DNA of 64,000 bases from Algivirga pacifica (GTDB taxonomy: Bacteria; Bacteroidota; Bacteroidia; Cytophagales; Flammeovirgaceae), in the NCBI RefSeq assembly GCF_039543525.1, contig NZ_BAABJX010000042.1, positions 1-64,000 of the forward strand, written 5' to 3'. The notes below the pieces were generated by a model. The model saw only the letters and a list, made by a program, of their open reading frames with translations. It was not told the origin of the DNA and ran no database searches. Numbering within the stretch: position 1 is the stretch's first letter; each line of letters opens with the position of its first letter. Shown in pieces: positions 1 through 8,140 of the stretch. Both the position numbers and the translations under genes were made by a program.

Positions 1-61
1 TATTCAAAAGGGTTGTTTCACTAACAACAAATATCTAGTTCAGTTAATTCATGACACTACC

Positions 62-517
62 CATATTTCATCGGCTACAAAGCGATAGTTATATTACTCA
101 AGCATCACAGATGAAATCGCTCTTTGACTATAGGTTCATAGCAAAAAAACTCTAAGAGCGATTTTATCTTTTATCGTAGTACCCGATGGATACTGTAGCA
201 AAAGATAAAATCTGAACTCTTAGAGTAGGCAGAAATTATTGTTTAGAATCGAGACCTCGCCTCATGGCGCGGAGACTACGAACCAATAGTGCTATCCCCG
301 AGCTCTAACTAGCCAAAGAGTTCATATTTCATCGGCTACAAAACGATAGTTATACTACCCAAGTGTCACCGATAAAATCGCTCTTTGATTATAGGTTGAT
401 AGCAAAAAAAAAAACTCTAAGAGCGATTTTATCTTTTACCGTAGTTCTTAATGGAAACTGTAGCAAAAGATAAAATCTGAACTCTTAGAGTAGGTAGAAG
501 TTATTGTTTAGAATCGA
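62..517. repeat. Direct duplication of a ~193-bp palindromic element
   Basis: Two copies lie at 62-252 and 323-517. They share nearly all of their sequence, differing by scattered substitutions and the length of an A-run. Each carries a long hairpin: arms 150-172 and 200-225 in copy 1, and 415-437 and 465-490 in copy 2, built on CTCTAAGAG...CTCTTAGAG and ATTTTATCTTTT...AAAAGATAAAAT. The 70 bases between copies (253-322) contain a segment similar to one near 57067-57098 (ACCAATAGT block). No ORF is present. The region fills the space downstream of galE, which is transcribed toward it, so the hairpins could also work as transcript ends. Confidence 0.85.
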
Positions 518-549
518 TAACCGATAACCGATAACCGATAACCGATAAC
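515..549. repeat. Heptanucleotide tandem repeat (CGATAAC)x5
   Basis: Five perfect copies of CGATAAC run from 515 to 549 and end seven bases before the galE stop codon. The same word appears in inverted repeats at 31347-31391 and 37981-38011. Confidence 0.95.
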
Positions 550-555
550 CAAAAA

Positions 556-1593
556 TTAAATAGCAGCCACTCGTTCCTTAAGCGCTTGTTCCCACTTCCA
601 GGCGGTAGCCATCATATTGTCCAGGTCTCTTTCGGACTTCCATCCCAGTTCTTCGTTGGCAAAAGTAGTATCTGCCCATATTTGCTCTACGTCTCCCGGT
701 CTGCGGTCGGTAAGTTGGTAGTTGAGTGATTCTCCACTGACTTTCTCAAAGGCCTGAATGACTTGTAATACGGAGCTGCCGGTTCCTGTCCCTAGATTAA
801 AGAACTCATAAGCAGCTTTTCCTTTTTTCTGAAGCATACGCTCTGCAGCAATAATATGTGCTTTGGCCAGGTCTACCACATGGATATAGTCACGAATACA
901 AGTGCCGTCAACGGTGTTGTAGTCACTACCATAGACATTAAGCTTTTCTCGGATGCCAATAGCCGTTTGGGTAATGAATGGCACTAGGTTTAAAGGAACG
1001 CCTTTAGGCAATTCTCCGATCAAGGCAGAGTCATGTGCCCCTACAGGGTTGAAATATCTTAAAGAAATAGCATTCAATTCCGGATAAGCATTGATCGCAT
1101 CTTGCAGGATTTCCTCTCCAATTTGCTTGGTATTGCCATAAGGGGAAGCCGCAGGTTGCACAGGAGCATTTTCTGTAACAGGTAGGGACTCGGGTTGTCC
1201 GTATACCGTACAAGAAGACGAGAATACCATATTAGGAACCTCATAGGTTCTCATGCACTTCAATAGATTGACTAAAGAGCCAATATTGTTCTCGTAGTAA
1301 TCCAATGGCTTCTCTACAGATTCTCCTACCGCTTTGTAAGCTGCAAAGTGAATGACAGCTTCAATATTTGGGTATTTCTGAAAGACCTCTGCCGTGGCTT
1401 TTTCATCTCTTAAGTCTACTTGCTCAAAGGCAGGCTTTTCTCCAGAGATTGCTGCAATGCCATCCAGTACGTTTTTGTCGGAGTTGGACAGGTTGTCAAT
1501 GATGATTACCTCAAATCCTTGTGCTTGTAGTTCCACGACAGTATGGGAGCCAATGTAGCCTGTTCCCCCAGTAACTAAGATTCTTGTTTTCAT
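556..1593 (-). CDS. galE: UDP-glucose 4-epimerase
   Basis: This 345-residue protein belongs to the extended short-chain dehydrogenase family and should interconvert UDP-glucose and UDP-galactose (Leloir pathway, sugar-nucleotide supply for surface glycans). The N-terminus has the NAD-binding Rossmann motif GGTGYIG at residues 9-15. The catalytic serine lies in the SSS run at 125-127, and the YxxxK pair is Y152/K156 in SPYGNTK. LRYFNPVGAH and the late RPGD segment are typical of bacterial GalE, and the length is normal for the family. The ATG start gives the Rossmann strand immediately (MKTRILVTGG). The gene is transcribed toward the repeats at the window start. UDP-GalNAc/GlcNAc specificity cannot be excluded from sequence alone. 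Confidence 0.95.
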   Translation of the reverse strand: MKTRILVTGGTGYIGSHTVVELQAQGFEVIIIDNLSNSDKNVLDGIAAISGEKPAFEQVDLRDEKATAEVFQKYPNIEAVIHFAAYKAVGESVEKPLDYYENNIGSLVNLLKCMRTYEVPNMVFSSSCTVYGQPESLPVTENAPVQPAASPYGNTKQIGEEILQDAINAYPELNAISLRYFNPVGAHDSALIGELPKGVPLNLVPFITQTAIGIREKLNVYGSDYNTVDGTCIRDYIHVVDLAKAHIIAAERMLQKKGKAAYEFFNLGTGTGSSVLQVIQAFEKVSGESLNYQLTDRRPGDVEQIWADTTFANEELGWKSERDLDNMMATAWKWEQALKERVAAI

Positions 1594-1608
1594 AAGTAGT
1601 GGTAATGC

Positions 1609-3231
1609 TTAATTGGTAATGATTCTGAAATATCGGGAATCTTTTTTTACCATGATTCGTATCAAGAATGTTTTATTACTCGTGTAAGGAGTGATATTGA
1701 AAGTTTCGGTAGTATGAGTAATCTTTCTTTCTTCTTGTCCTATATAGGTTCCTTCCAGCGTATAATAAAAAATCTTTATAGTTTCCCCTATGTATTGTTC
1801 GGTACGAATTTTTATCTGCCCATCTGTTGGATTAGGATAAGGGGCTAGTTGATCAAGGGAGAAAGGAGTGTCTACCGCATTGATAATATCTGTAATACGT
1901 AAGTAAGAAGGGATGCCATACCCTAGTAATGTATCTGCAGAGGAGTACTGGGAGCTGGATTGACGCAGTAGATCCATCAGTTCTAAGTTGGTGAGCTCAG
2001 GGTATTTCTCCCATACGCCAGCGGCTAATGCTGTGATAAGGGGAGCGGAAAATGAAGTACCCCGATTACTTCCTACAGAGTTATTGGCTGTGATAACGGC
2101 TGTGCCTTCTCCCATAGCGGCAATATCAGGTTTTAGGTTTCCATCTCTGTAAAAGCCTTTGGAGCTGCTGAATGCTCTTTCCCCCAAGCGATTTACGGAA
2201 GCTACGGTAAAAGCCAAGTTTGCCTCTCCAGGAAAAGTGATTTCTTGCCAAGAGCTACTTCCTTGATTACCGGCTGAGTTGACAACCAATATCCCTTTGC
2301 TACTGGCAACATTGGCAGCAAAAGAGATCCAGGCGGTTTTTCCAGTAAGGTCATCGGCACTGTAATTGGCTCTTTGATCATCAAAATCAAAGTATTCCAA
2401 GGAAGAATTGATAATATCTACACCCAGGCTATCACTTAATTCTGCCGCTTTCAGCCAGTGCAATTCTTCCATTCTGCTTTCATAGGCATCCACTTCGGTG
2501 CGGAAGAGGTAATAATCAGCATTATAGGCACCGCCTATATAGTCATTCTCTTTATAGGCACCGATAATGGAGAGGACTTGTAAACCATGAGATCCATCGT
2601 CAAAGACATCCGCCTCTTTTTCAGCAATATCATAGGTCCCTTGAATATTGAGGTGTTCAAAATAGGAGGATTCATCCAAGCGTAAAAAACCATTATCAAA
2701 TACAGCAATACAAATACCTTTGCCAGTATATCCCTCTTGATGCATTTGTGGGATACCTATCATGTCGTTTTGCGTAAAGCTTGCTCCATAGAAAGATTCA
2801 TTGGCTGGACTAGTTGGTTGTGCTACCAGGGCTGTACTGCTAGTGTTTACATATTCAGGAACTGTTTTGCTATGTAACGGTAAGATTTCTCGAATAAAAG
2901 ACTCTTGTTGAAGGCTATTCAACACTTCTGTATCGAGGTCAACGACTACTGCATTCAGCCATTTGGAGGTAAGGATAATAGGAATGCCTTTATTATTTAA
3001 GTTATTAAGGTAGGTTGTTTTGATCGGGAGGTCTTTTTCATCCAAAGGGATGTTTTGCGTCTCTCGGCGTTCGAGTGCTTTGGGACTAAGTAGCTCCTCT
3101 GTAGAATAGCTTTCTATAGGGTATTTATCCTGAAAAAAGAGAATATATCTCTCTTGCCCGAAACTATATTGTCGTAGGAATGTCCCGAGTAATATGAGTA
3201 GTACAATGTGTGTAGACTGTTTGATTTTCAT
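1609..3231 (-). CDS. Secreted subtilisin-like S8 serine protease with T9SS sorting domain
   Basis: The ATG at 3231 is preferred over the upstream in-frame GTG at 3255 because it places a signal peptide (MKIKQ, then a hydrophobic stretch) at the very start, giving 540 residues. Counted from that ATG, a propeptide-like region spans about 25-130, followed by a subtilase domain with Asp179 (AVFDNG), His215 (DGSHG), oxyanion Asn322 (NSAGN) and Ser393 (GTSFSAP). The last ~80 residues start with the motif YPNPTDG and have the beta-rich look of a type IX secretion C-terminal sorting domain, ending in FRIITN. It should be exported by Sec, moved across the outer membrane by the type IX system and attached or released outside, where it degrades protein. 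The neighbouring galE start is 15 bp beyond its stop, so the two could share a transcript. Confidence 0.93.
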   Translation of the reverse strand: MKIKQSTHIVLLILLGTFLRQYSFGQERYILFFQDKYPIESYSTEELLSPKALERRETQNIPLDEKDLPIKTTYLNNLNNKGIPIILTSKWLNAVVVDLDTEVLNSLQQESFIREILPLHSKTVPEYVNTSSTALVAQPTSPANESFYGASFTQNDMIGIPQMHQEGYTGKGICIAVFDNGFLRLDESSYFEHLNIQGTYDIAEKEADVFDDGSHGLQVLSIIGAYKENDYIGGAYNADYYLFRTEVDAYESRMEELHWLKAAELSDSLGVDIINSSLEYFDFDDQRANYSADDLTGKTAWISFAANVASSKGILVVNSAGNQGSSSWQEITFPGEANLAFTVASVNRLGERAFSSSKGFYRDGNLKPDIAAMGEGTAVITANNSVGSNRGTSFSAPLITALAAGVWEKYPELTNLELMDLLRQSSSQYSSADTLLGYGIPSYLRITDIINAVDTPFSLDQLAPYPNPTDGQIKIRTEQYIGETIKIFYYTLEGTYIGQEERKITHTTETFNITPYTSNKTFLIRIMVKKDSRYFRIITN

Positions 3232-3270
3232 ATATATGTCCTGTAAGTGGTTCACGGTTAATTTAGTATA

Positions 3271-3433
3271 AGAGCTTGTTTGGAATACTGATTCAGAAAG
3301 AAAATTCCTCTAATCACTGCTCAAATCAACTCATATTTTCATCAAATAGAACCACTATTATCTTCAAATCTGACTTGATTTGAACAGGTTATAGAAATTT
3401 TCTCTATCTAAATCAGTATTCCAAACAAGCTCT
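3271..3433. repeat. 163-bp MITE-like inverted repeat, copy A
   Basis: The element starts with AGAGCTTGTTTGGAATACTG and ends with its complement; the inverted similarity continues imperfectly through the whole length, so a single strand could fold into one long hairpin. A second 163-bp copy in opposite orientation is at 45687-45849 and a termini-only relic is at 43788-43822. It encodes nothing. The remaining termini suggest a non-autonomous mobile element, but no clear target-site duplication was found. Confidence 0.85.
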
Positions 3434-3487
3434 AAGCAGAAAACTCTGAGCTTTTAAAATAGGTCAGTGGTACGCTATAGCTTTTAT

Positions 3488-3636
3488 AATTTTCAATGAT
3501 CAATGATTAATTTTCAATAATTGATTACACTCTAGAACTAGTTCAGTAGCCTTTTTGGGGAATTCATTTTAATTAAAAATTGAAAATTGATCATTGAAAA
3601 TTAACCCACTCTAGAAGCAGTTCAGTAGACTTTTTT
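3488..3636. repeat. Inverted and direct repeats downstream of pgeF
   Basis: A perfect 17-bp inverted repeat (3488-3504 and 3586-3602, core TTTTCAATGATCAAT) is interleaved with two direct copies of CACTCTAGAA..AGTTCAGTAG followed by a T-run (from 3528 and from 3607). Together with copy A of the MITE-like repeat, these explain most of the 460-base gap between pgeF and the protease gene. Confidence 0.8.
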
Positions 3637-3691
3637 ACTCATAGATAATTAACTGAGATAAACTCTACTGTTTAAATAATTTGCTCACTGC

Positions 3692-4474
3692 TCACTGTAA
3701 AAGAATTCCACTACCAAATCGTCCTGTTTTTCCCCTTCTGGCAGAGTAGAATAAATCATTTCTTTCAAAAGTACAAATATTTGCGATTTCAATATTTTCG
3801 GGAAGTACTCCAGCTTTTTGGAGTAAATACTGGTTGAGTGTCCATAGGTCCAGGTTTGCTTTTCCATTAGCTTGTGGTGAGGCGATAAAGGGGTGAGCAT
3901 CTCCGGTTAGCTTTTGTACGGCTTCAATCACTTCTGCTCCTGTTTCATAGTTTTTCACACAGATGGAAGGGCCTATTCCTGCTAATATATGCTGAGGTTG
4001 GCAGTTATACTTTTCTTTCATCAACTGTATCGTTTTTCCACAGATGTCTTCTACACTTCCTCTCCAGCCCGCATGAATGGCTGCGACAGCTTTAGCAACG
4101 GGATCATACAGTAAAACCGGAACACAGTCAGCCGTCATGACACTAATACATATACCTTTTTTATTGGTGATCAGGGCATCTGTATCAAGAGTAGGGGTAT
4201 CTATATCCTCAATGACAGTAATATGATCGCTATGTGTTTGGGAAGGGAATATGAGATGTGAGGGAGAAATACCCAATGCAGTGGCAATTTTAGCCCTATT
4301 ATTTACGGGGTTCTCAGGGTGATCATTTACCGCAAGACCTATGTTAAGAGAGGAGAGGTGTTCTTCACTATTTCCGCCTTCTCTGGAAGAGATATAATGC
4401 TTGATATCCTCTTGTTTCGATAGATGCTCGAAATGGTATAGGGGGAGTTGGTCGTATTGTTTCTTGATCAGCAT
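3692..4474 (-). CDS. pgeF: Polyphenol oxidase/PgeF family (YfiH), purine nucleoside phosphorylase-like
   Basis: This 260-residue protein has the signature residues of the DUF152/laccase-domain family: His81 in SQTHSD, Cys117 in MTADCVP and His134 in IHAGWRG, which form the metal/active site. Members act as cytoplasmic purine nucleoside phosphorylases/adenosine deaminases, and E. coli PgeF was linked to peptidoglycan editing. The C-terminal TFERNDLFYSARRG segment is also family-typical. It is downstream of typA on the same strand, separated by a 280-base gap holding a GTTGA-linked hairpin array. Identification of the family is secure; the physiological substrate in this organism is not shown by sequence. 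Confidence 0.92.
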   Translation of the reverse strand: MLIKKQYDQLPLYHFEHLSKQEDIKHYISSREGGNSEEHLSSLNIGLAVNDHPENPVNNRAKIATALGISPSHLIFPSQTHSDHITVIEDIDTPTLDTDALITNKKGICISVMTADCVPVLLYDPVAKAVAAIHAGWRGSVEDICGKTIQLMKEKYNCQPQHILAGIGPSICVKNYETGAEVIEAVQKLTGDAHPFIASPQANGKANLDLWTLNQYLLQKAGVLPENIEIANICTFERNDLFYSARRGKTGRFGSGILLQ

Positions 4475-4488
4475 GTTCTTATAGGTTT

Positions 4489-4644
4489 GTTGAATCGTTG
4501 AATTTCACCTTCGGTGAGTTGAATTGAGCTTCGCTCGTTGATTCGAGTTGATATGTTGTATGTATGCTTATCAGCACATATTTCAATCAACAGTTCAACT
4601 CGAATCAACGAGCGAAGCTCAATTCAACGATTCAACGGTTCAAC
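4489..4644. repeat. GTTGA-linked hairpin-cassette array, copy 1
   Basis: The left arm (from 4489) reads as GTTGA units separated by short segments and two hairpins, TCACCTTCGGTGA and GAGCTTCGCTC. The right arm (ending 4644) is the reverse complement with TCAAC units but carries only the GAGCTTCGCTC hairpin. The array lies between the 3' end of typA and the 5' end of pgeF. Related arrays are at 8004-8140 and 29133-29321. Confidence 0.9.
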
Positions 4645-4754
4645 ATGAAATTAATCGTATAGGCTACTAAAAGCAAAAGGTAAGCCATGCAGAATAAAAA
4701 TCCTGACGCCTTACCTTTTACCTATCACTTATTACCTTTTACTTCCAAAAGGTC

Positions 4755-6554
4755 TTATTTGTTTCCTGCTCTCTTTCTCTCGTTTTCATCCAATAGGATC
4801 TTACGCATACGGATCGACTCAGGAGTGATCTCTACGTACTCATCTTTTTGGATGTACTCCAGACATTCTTCCAAAGAGAATGCACGTGGAGGAGGAAGCT
4901 TGCTACTGTCATCAGAACCGGCAGCACGCATGTTGGTAAGCTTCTTACCTTTCTGTACGTTTACTGTAATATCTGATGGACGGCTGTGCTCACCAATTAC
5001 CATACCTCCGTAAAGGTCAGTACCTGGTGCTACGAAGAACGTACCACGATCTTGTAGTTTGTCCAACGCATAAGCAGTACAAGGACCATTCTCCATAGAG
5101 ATGATAGAACCGTTGATACGTCCACCGATATCTCCTTTGTAAGGAGCGTACTCCTTGAAGCGGTGTGTCATGATGGCCTCACCTTGTGTTGCTGTAAGGA
5201 TGTTGTTTCTCAAGCCGATCAAACCTCTTGAAGGAATCTCGAACTCTAGGTGCTGCAAGTCTCCTTTAGGCTCCATGATCAACAACTCACCTTTACGTTG
5301 TGTTGCCAATTCAATCGCTTTACCAGCTACTTCTTCAGGAACGTCGATTACCAAGGTCTCAACAGGCTCGTGACGTTGTCCGTCAATTTCCTTGAAGATT
5401 ACCTGTGGCTGTCCTACTTGAAGCTCGTAACCCTCACGACGCATTGTCTCAATCAATACCGCCAAGTGAAGGATACCACGTCCGTAAACGATGAATTTAT
5501 CCTCTGATTCTCCATCCTGGATTCTAAGGGCAAGGTTCTTCTCAGTCTCTTTGTAAAGACGGTCACGAAGGTGACGAGAAGTTACAAACTTACCTTCTTT
5601 ACCGAAGAAAGGAGAGTTGTTGATCGTGAACAACATGTTCATCGTTGGCTCATCGATCGCAATACGTGGTAGTGGATCTGGAGTCTCAGGATCAGTAACC
5701 GTATCACCAATCTCGAAACCATCAATACCTGTAATCGCACAGATATCACCAGCAACTACTTCTTCTACTTTTCTTTTACCAAGACCTTCAAATACGTGAA
5801 GCTCTTTGATACGTCCTTTCTGGATAGTACCATCTTTCTTTGCGACACCAACAGGCATGTTAGTTGTCAGTTTTCCTCTTACCAAACGACCGATCGCAAT
5901 ACGACCTGTGTAGCTAGAGAAATCCAAAGAAGTGATTTGCAACTGAGGAGTACCCTCTGGTGCTGGTGCTGGAGGAACCTCGTCAATGATCACGTCCAAT
6001 AGGTATTGAACATTGTCGGTAGGGTTTTTCCAGTCTGGTCCCATCCATCCTTGCTTGGAAGAACCGTAAACAGTGGTGAACTCCAACTGCTCTTCAGTAG
6101 CATCCAAGTTAAACATCAATTCAAATACACCGTCGTGAATCTCATCAGGACGACAGTTTGGTTTATCCACTTTATTGATAACTACGATAGGGTGTAGTCC
6201 CAATTCTAATGCTTTGCTCAATACAAAACGTGTCTGAGGCATTGGACCTTCAAAGGCATCTACCAATAGTACTACCCCATCAGCCATTTTCAATACACGC
6301 TCTACTTCTCCACCGAAATCGGCGTGACCAGGAGTGTCAATGATGTTGATCTTTGTATCCTTGTAAGTTACGGACACGTTTTTGGAAAGGATAGTGATAC
6401 CTCTTTCTCTTTCAAGATCATTGTTGTCTAGGATAAGTTCCCCAGTTTCCTGGTTGTCACGAAACAATTTTGCTTCGTGCAAGATTTTGTCAACCAGGGT
6501 TGTTTTACCGTGGTCAACGTGTGCTATGATAGCAACGTTACGAATGCTTGTCAT
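4755..6554 (-). CDS. typA: Translational GTPase TypA/BipA
   Basis: This 599-residue GTPase has full BipA architecture: G1 AHVDHGKTT at about 11-19, a switch II DTPGHADFGGEVER segment, NKVDK as G4, then EF-G-like domains II, III and V and the BipA-specific C-terminal domain (GEHSRPSDITVNVQKGK region). It binds the ribosome in the EF-G site and supports 50S assembly and stress adaptation. Length and domain order are normal. A -7-like element TACATTTG lies about 35 bases upstream of the ATG on the minus strand. Codon choice is biased as expected for a well-expressed translation gene. Confidence 0.97.
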   Translation of the reverse strand: MTSIRNVAIIAHVDHGKTTLVDKILHEAKLFRDNQETGELILDNNDLERERGITILSKNVSVTYKDTKINIIDTPGHADFGGEVERVLKMADGVVLLVDAFEGPMPQTRFVLSKALELGLHPIVVINKVDKPNCRPDEIHDGVFELMFNLDATEEQLEFTTVYGSSKQGWMGPDWKNPTDNVQYLLDVIIDEVPPAPAPEGTPQLQITSLDFSSYTGRIAIGRLVRGKLTTNMPVGVAKKDGTIQKGRIKELHVFEGLGKRKVEEVVAGDICAITGIDGFEIGDTVTDPETPDPLPRIAIDEPTMNMLFTINNSPFFGKEGKFVTSRHLRDRLYKETEKNLALRIQDGESEDKFIVYGRGILHLAVLIETMRREGYELQVGQPQVIFKEIDGQRHEPVETLVIDVPEEVAGKAIELATQRKGELLIMEPKGDLQHLEFEIPSRGLIGLRNNILTATQGEAIMTHRFKEYAPYKGDIGGRINGSIISMENGPCTAYALDKLQDRGTFFVAPGTDLYGGMVIGEHSRPSDITVNVQKGKKLTNMRAAGSDDSSKLPPPRAFSLEECLEYIQKDEYVEITPESIRMRKILLDENERKRAGNK

Positions 6555-6588
6555 CTTTACTCTTAGAAGATTATGATTATTTATCCCG

Positions 6589-6596
6589 CAAATGTA
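6589..6596 (-). promoter_or_regulatory. Bacteroidota-type -7 box for typA
   Basis: TACATTTG on the minus strand matches TAnnTTTG and is followed by GCGGG and a short leader before the typA ATG. No clear TTTG -33 box was found at the expected distance. Confidence 0.55.
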
Positions 6597-6817
6597 ATCG
6601 GTTATACTGAAAGCGAAAAAGATAATCGGGAATTATAACAGAAAATTGACCTTAATTAGGAAATAATACAATTTTCAGTCTCTAAGGTATGATTATAATC
6701 ACTTGTAAATGAATTATATACTAGGTTAGTTTAGCTTAAATTGAGGTAAATTTATTAATACCAAGAAATTGGTAGTACTAAATGAAGAATACGAACAGTT
6801 TGCTTTGACGTCTAGCT

Positions 6818-8002
6818 ATGAAAAGTATAAAATTCTTTCCGGGACTAAATGCCCTACGGTTTATAGCGGCTTATCTGGTGGTGATTCACCATGCAGAAAG
6901 CGTAAAAGAGAGTAGGGGATTGCCCAATCTACATGAATGGACAGTATTCAGTTTGGGAGGTGTTGCCGTGAGCTTTTTCTTTGTTTTGAGCGGTTTTCTG
7001 ATCACTTACCTTTTATTAAAAGAACATAAGGAGTATGGAGGGGTGTCTATTCAGAAGTTTTATATGCGGCGGGTGATCAGGATTTGGCCCTTGTATTTTC
7101 TGCTGGTGTTCATCGGTTTGGCAATAGTACCATTACTGACCCAATGGTTTTCGGTGGCTTATGAGTTGCCTTATAAGGTCAGTGATGTACTCTGGTATTA
7201 TATCTTTTTTATGCCTTTTGTGGTATCAGCCCAATATGGCTACTCTTTATTGTATCCACTTTGGTCTATCGGGGTAGAAGAGGTGTTTTATGTGTTATGG
7301 GCACCCGTTGTGCGTTTTCTGATTAAGTTTTTACCACCTATCTTTTTTATGGTAATTGCGATTCGCCTATCCTGGGGATATTATTACGAGTTTGTGGATA
7401 CAACGCATCCGGTGATGACCAAAATAGCCACCACGTTTGGTATGGATGCTATGGCCATAGGAGGACTGGGGGCTTATTTTGTTTTTCATACCCGTCGTCC
7501 GATAGGAAGTTATCGTTTGTTTGGAACAGGAGCCCAATTGCTATTACTAGGATTATTGGGGGTACGTTTTCTTTTCCATGAAACATTGGCGAATAGGGAG
7601 GGACTGTTGTCAGGGATATACCAATGGATTTTTATGACACCGGTATTCGGTACAGTATTAATGAATGGCTTATTTCTATGGCTAATTCTAAATATATCGC
7701 TGAATGAAAGAAGATTGTTCAATGTCAATTACCCATTCCTGGAATGGCTGGGGTCGCTGTCTTATGGGATATATATGTATCACTTACTCGTGATTTTTGG
7801 GATTGTATACGGGATTGGAGGGGTGCTGTTTGAGTATAGCGGTTGGGTGAGTTTTGTCGGCTATCACGGATTGATTATGATTGGAACAATAGGGATCTCC
7901 TACCTCTCAAAGCACTTCTTCGAAGATTACTTTATTGGTATGCGGAAGTACTTTGTGCAGAAGCGCAAAAAGGAGGTGAAGCAATCAAGGGTAAAGCGAT
8001 AA
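6818..8002 (+). CDS. Membrane O-acyltransferase, acyltransferase-3 (OafA/YrhL-like) family
   Basis: The 394-residue polytopic membrane protein begins with the family hallmark FFPGLNALRFIAAYLVVIHH, including the conserved His near residue 24. It then shows about ten hydrophobic segments (for example SFFFVLSGFLITYLLL and LYPLWSIGVEEVFYVLW) and a basic cytoplasmic tail. Such enzymes transfer acetyl or other acyl groups to extracytoplasmic carbohydrates or lipids. It stands alone: typA is divergent upstream and the acyl-CoA ligase is convergent downstream, with a GTTGA hairpin array between them. The acceptor is unknown; a role in modifying the polysaccharide made by the 15-28 kb locus is possible but is inference. 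Confidence 0.9.
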   Translation: MKSIKFFPGLNALRFIAAYLVVIHHAESVKESRGLPNLHEWTVFSLGGVAVSFFFVLSGFLITYLLLKEHKEYGGVSIQKFYMRRVIRIWPLYFLLVFIGLAIVPLLTQWFSVAYELPYKVSDVLWYYIFFMPFVVSAQYGYSLLYPLWSIGVEEVFYVLWAPVVRFLIKFLPPIFFMVIAIRLSWGYYYEFVDTTHPVMTKIATTFGMDAMAIGGLGAYFVFHTRRPIGSYRLFGTGAQLLLLGLLGVRFLFHETLANREGLLSGIYQWIFMTPVFGTVLMNGLFLWLILNISLNERRLFNVNYPFLEWLGSLSYGIYMYHLLVIFGIVYGIGGVLFEYSGWVSFVGYHGLIMIGTIGISYLSKHFFEDYFIGMRKYFVQKRKKEVKQSRVKR

Positions 8003-8003
8003 A

Positions 8004-8140
8004 GGTTGTTGAATCGTTGAATTTCACCTTCGGTGAGTTGATTCGAGTTGATTTGTTAAGTGAGTATAGTACATGCCTCAATCAACAAATCAACTCGAAT
8101 CAACGAGCGAAGCTCAATTCAACGATTCAACGATTCAACC
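8004..8140. repeat. GTTGA-linked hairpin-cassette array, copy 2
   Basis: It sits between convergent genes. The two arms match except for one slot: the left arm carries hairpin TCACCTTCGGTGA where the right arm carries GAGCTTCGCTC, each flanked by GTTGAAT and GTTGATTCGAGTTGA. The last base touches the stop codon of the acyl-CoA ligase gene. Confidence 0.9.

Noticed and set aside
3232..3255. GTG start for the subtilase
   Set aside because: It places eight polar residues before a signal peptide that starts cleanly at the ATG at 3231.
4687..5013. 108-codon plus-strand frame over the end of typA
   Set aside because: It is antisense to a conserved GTPase gene and has no recognisable domain.
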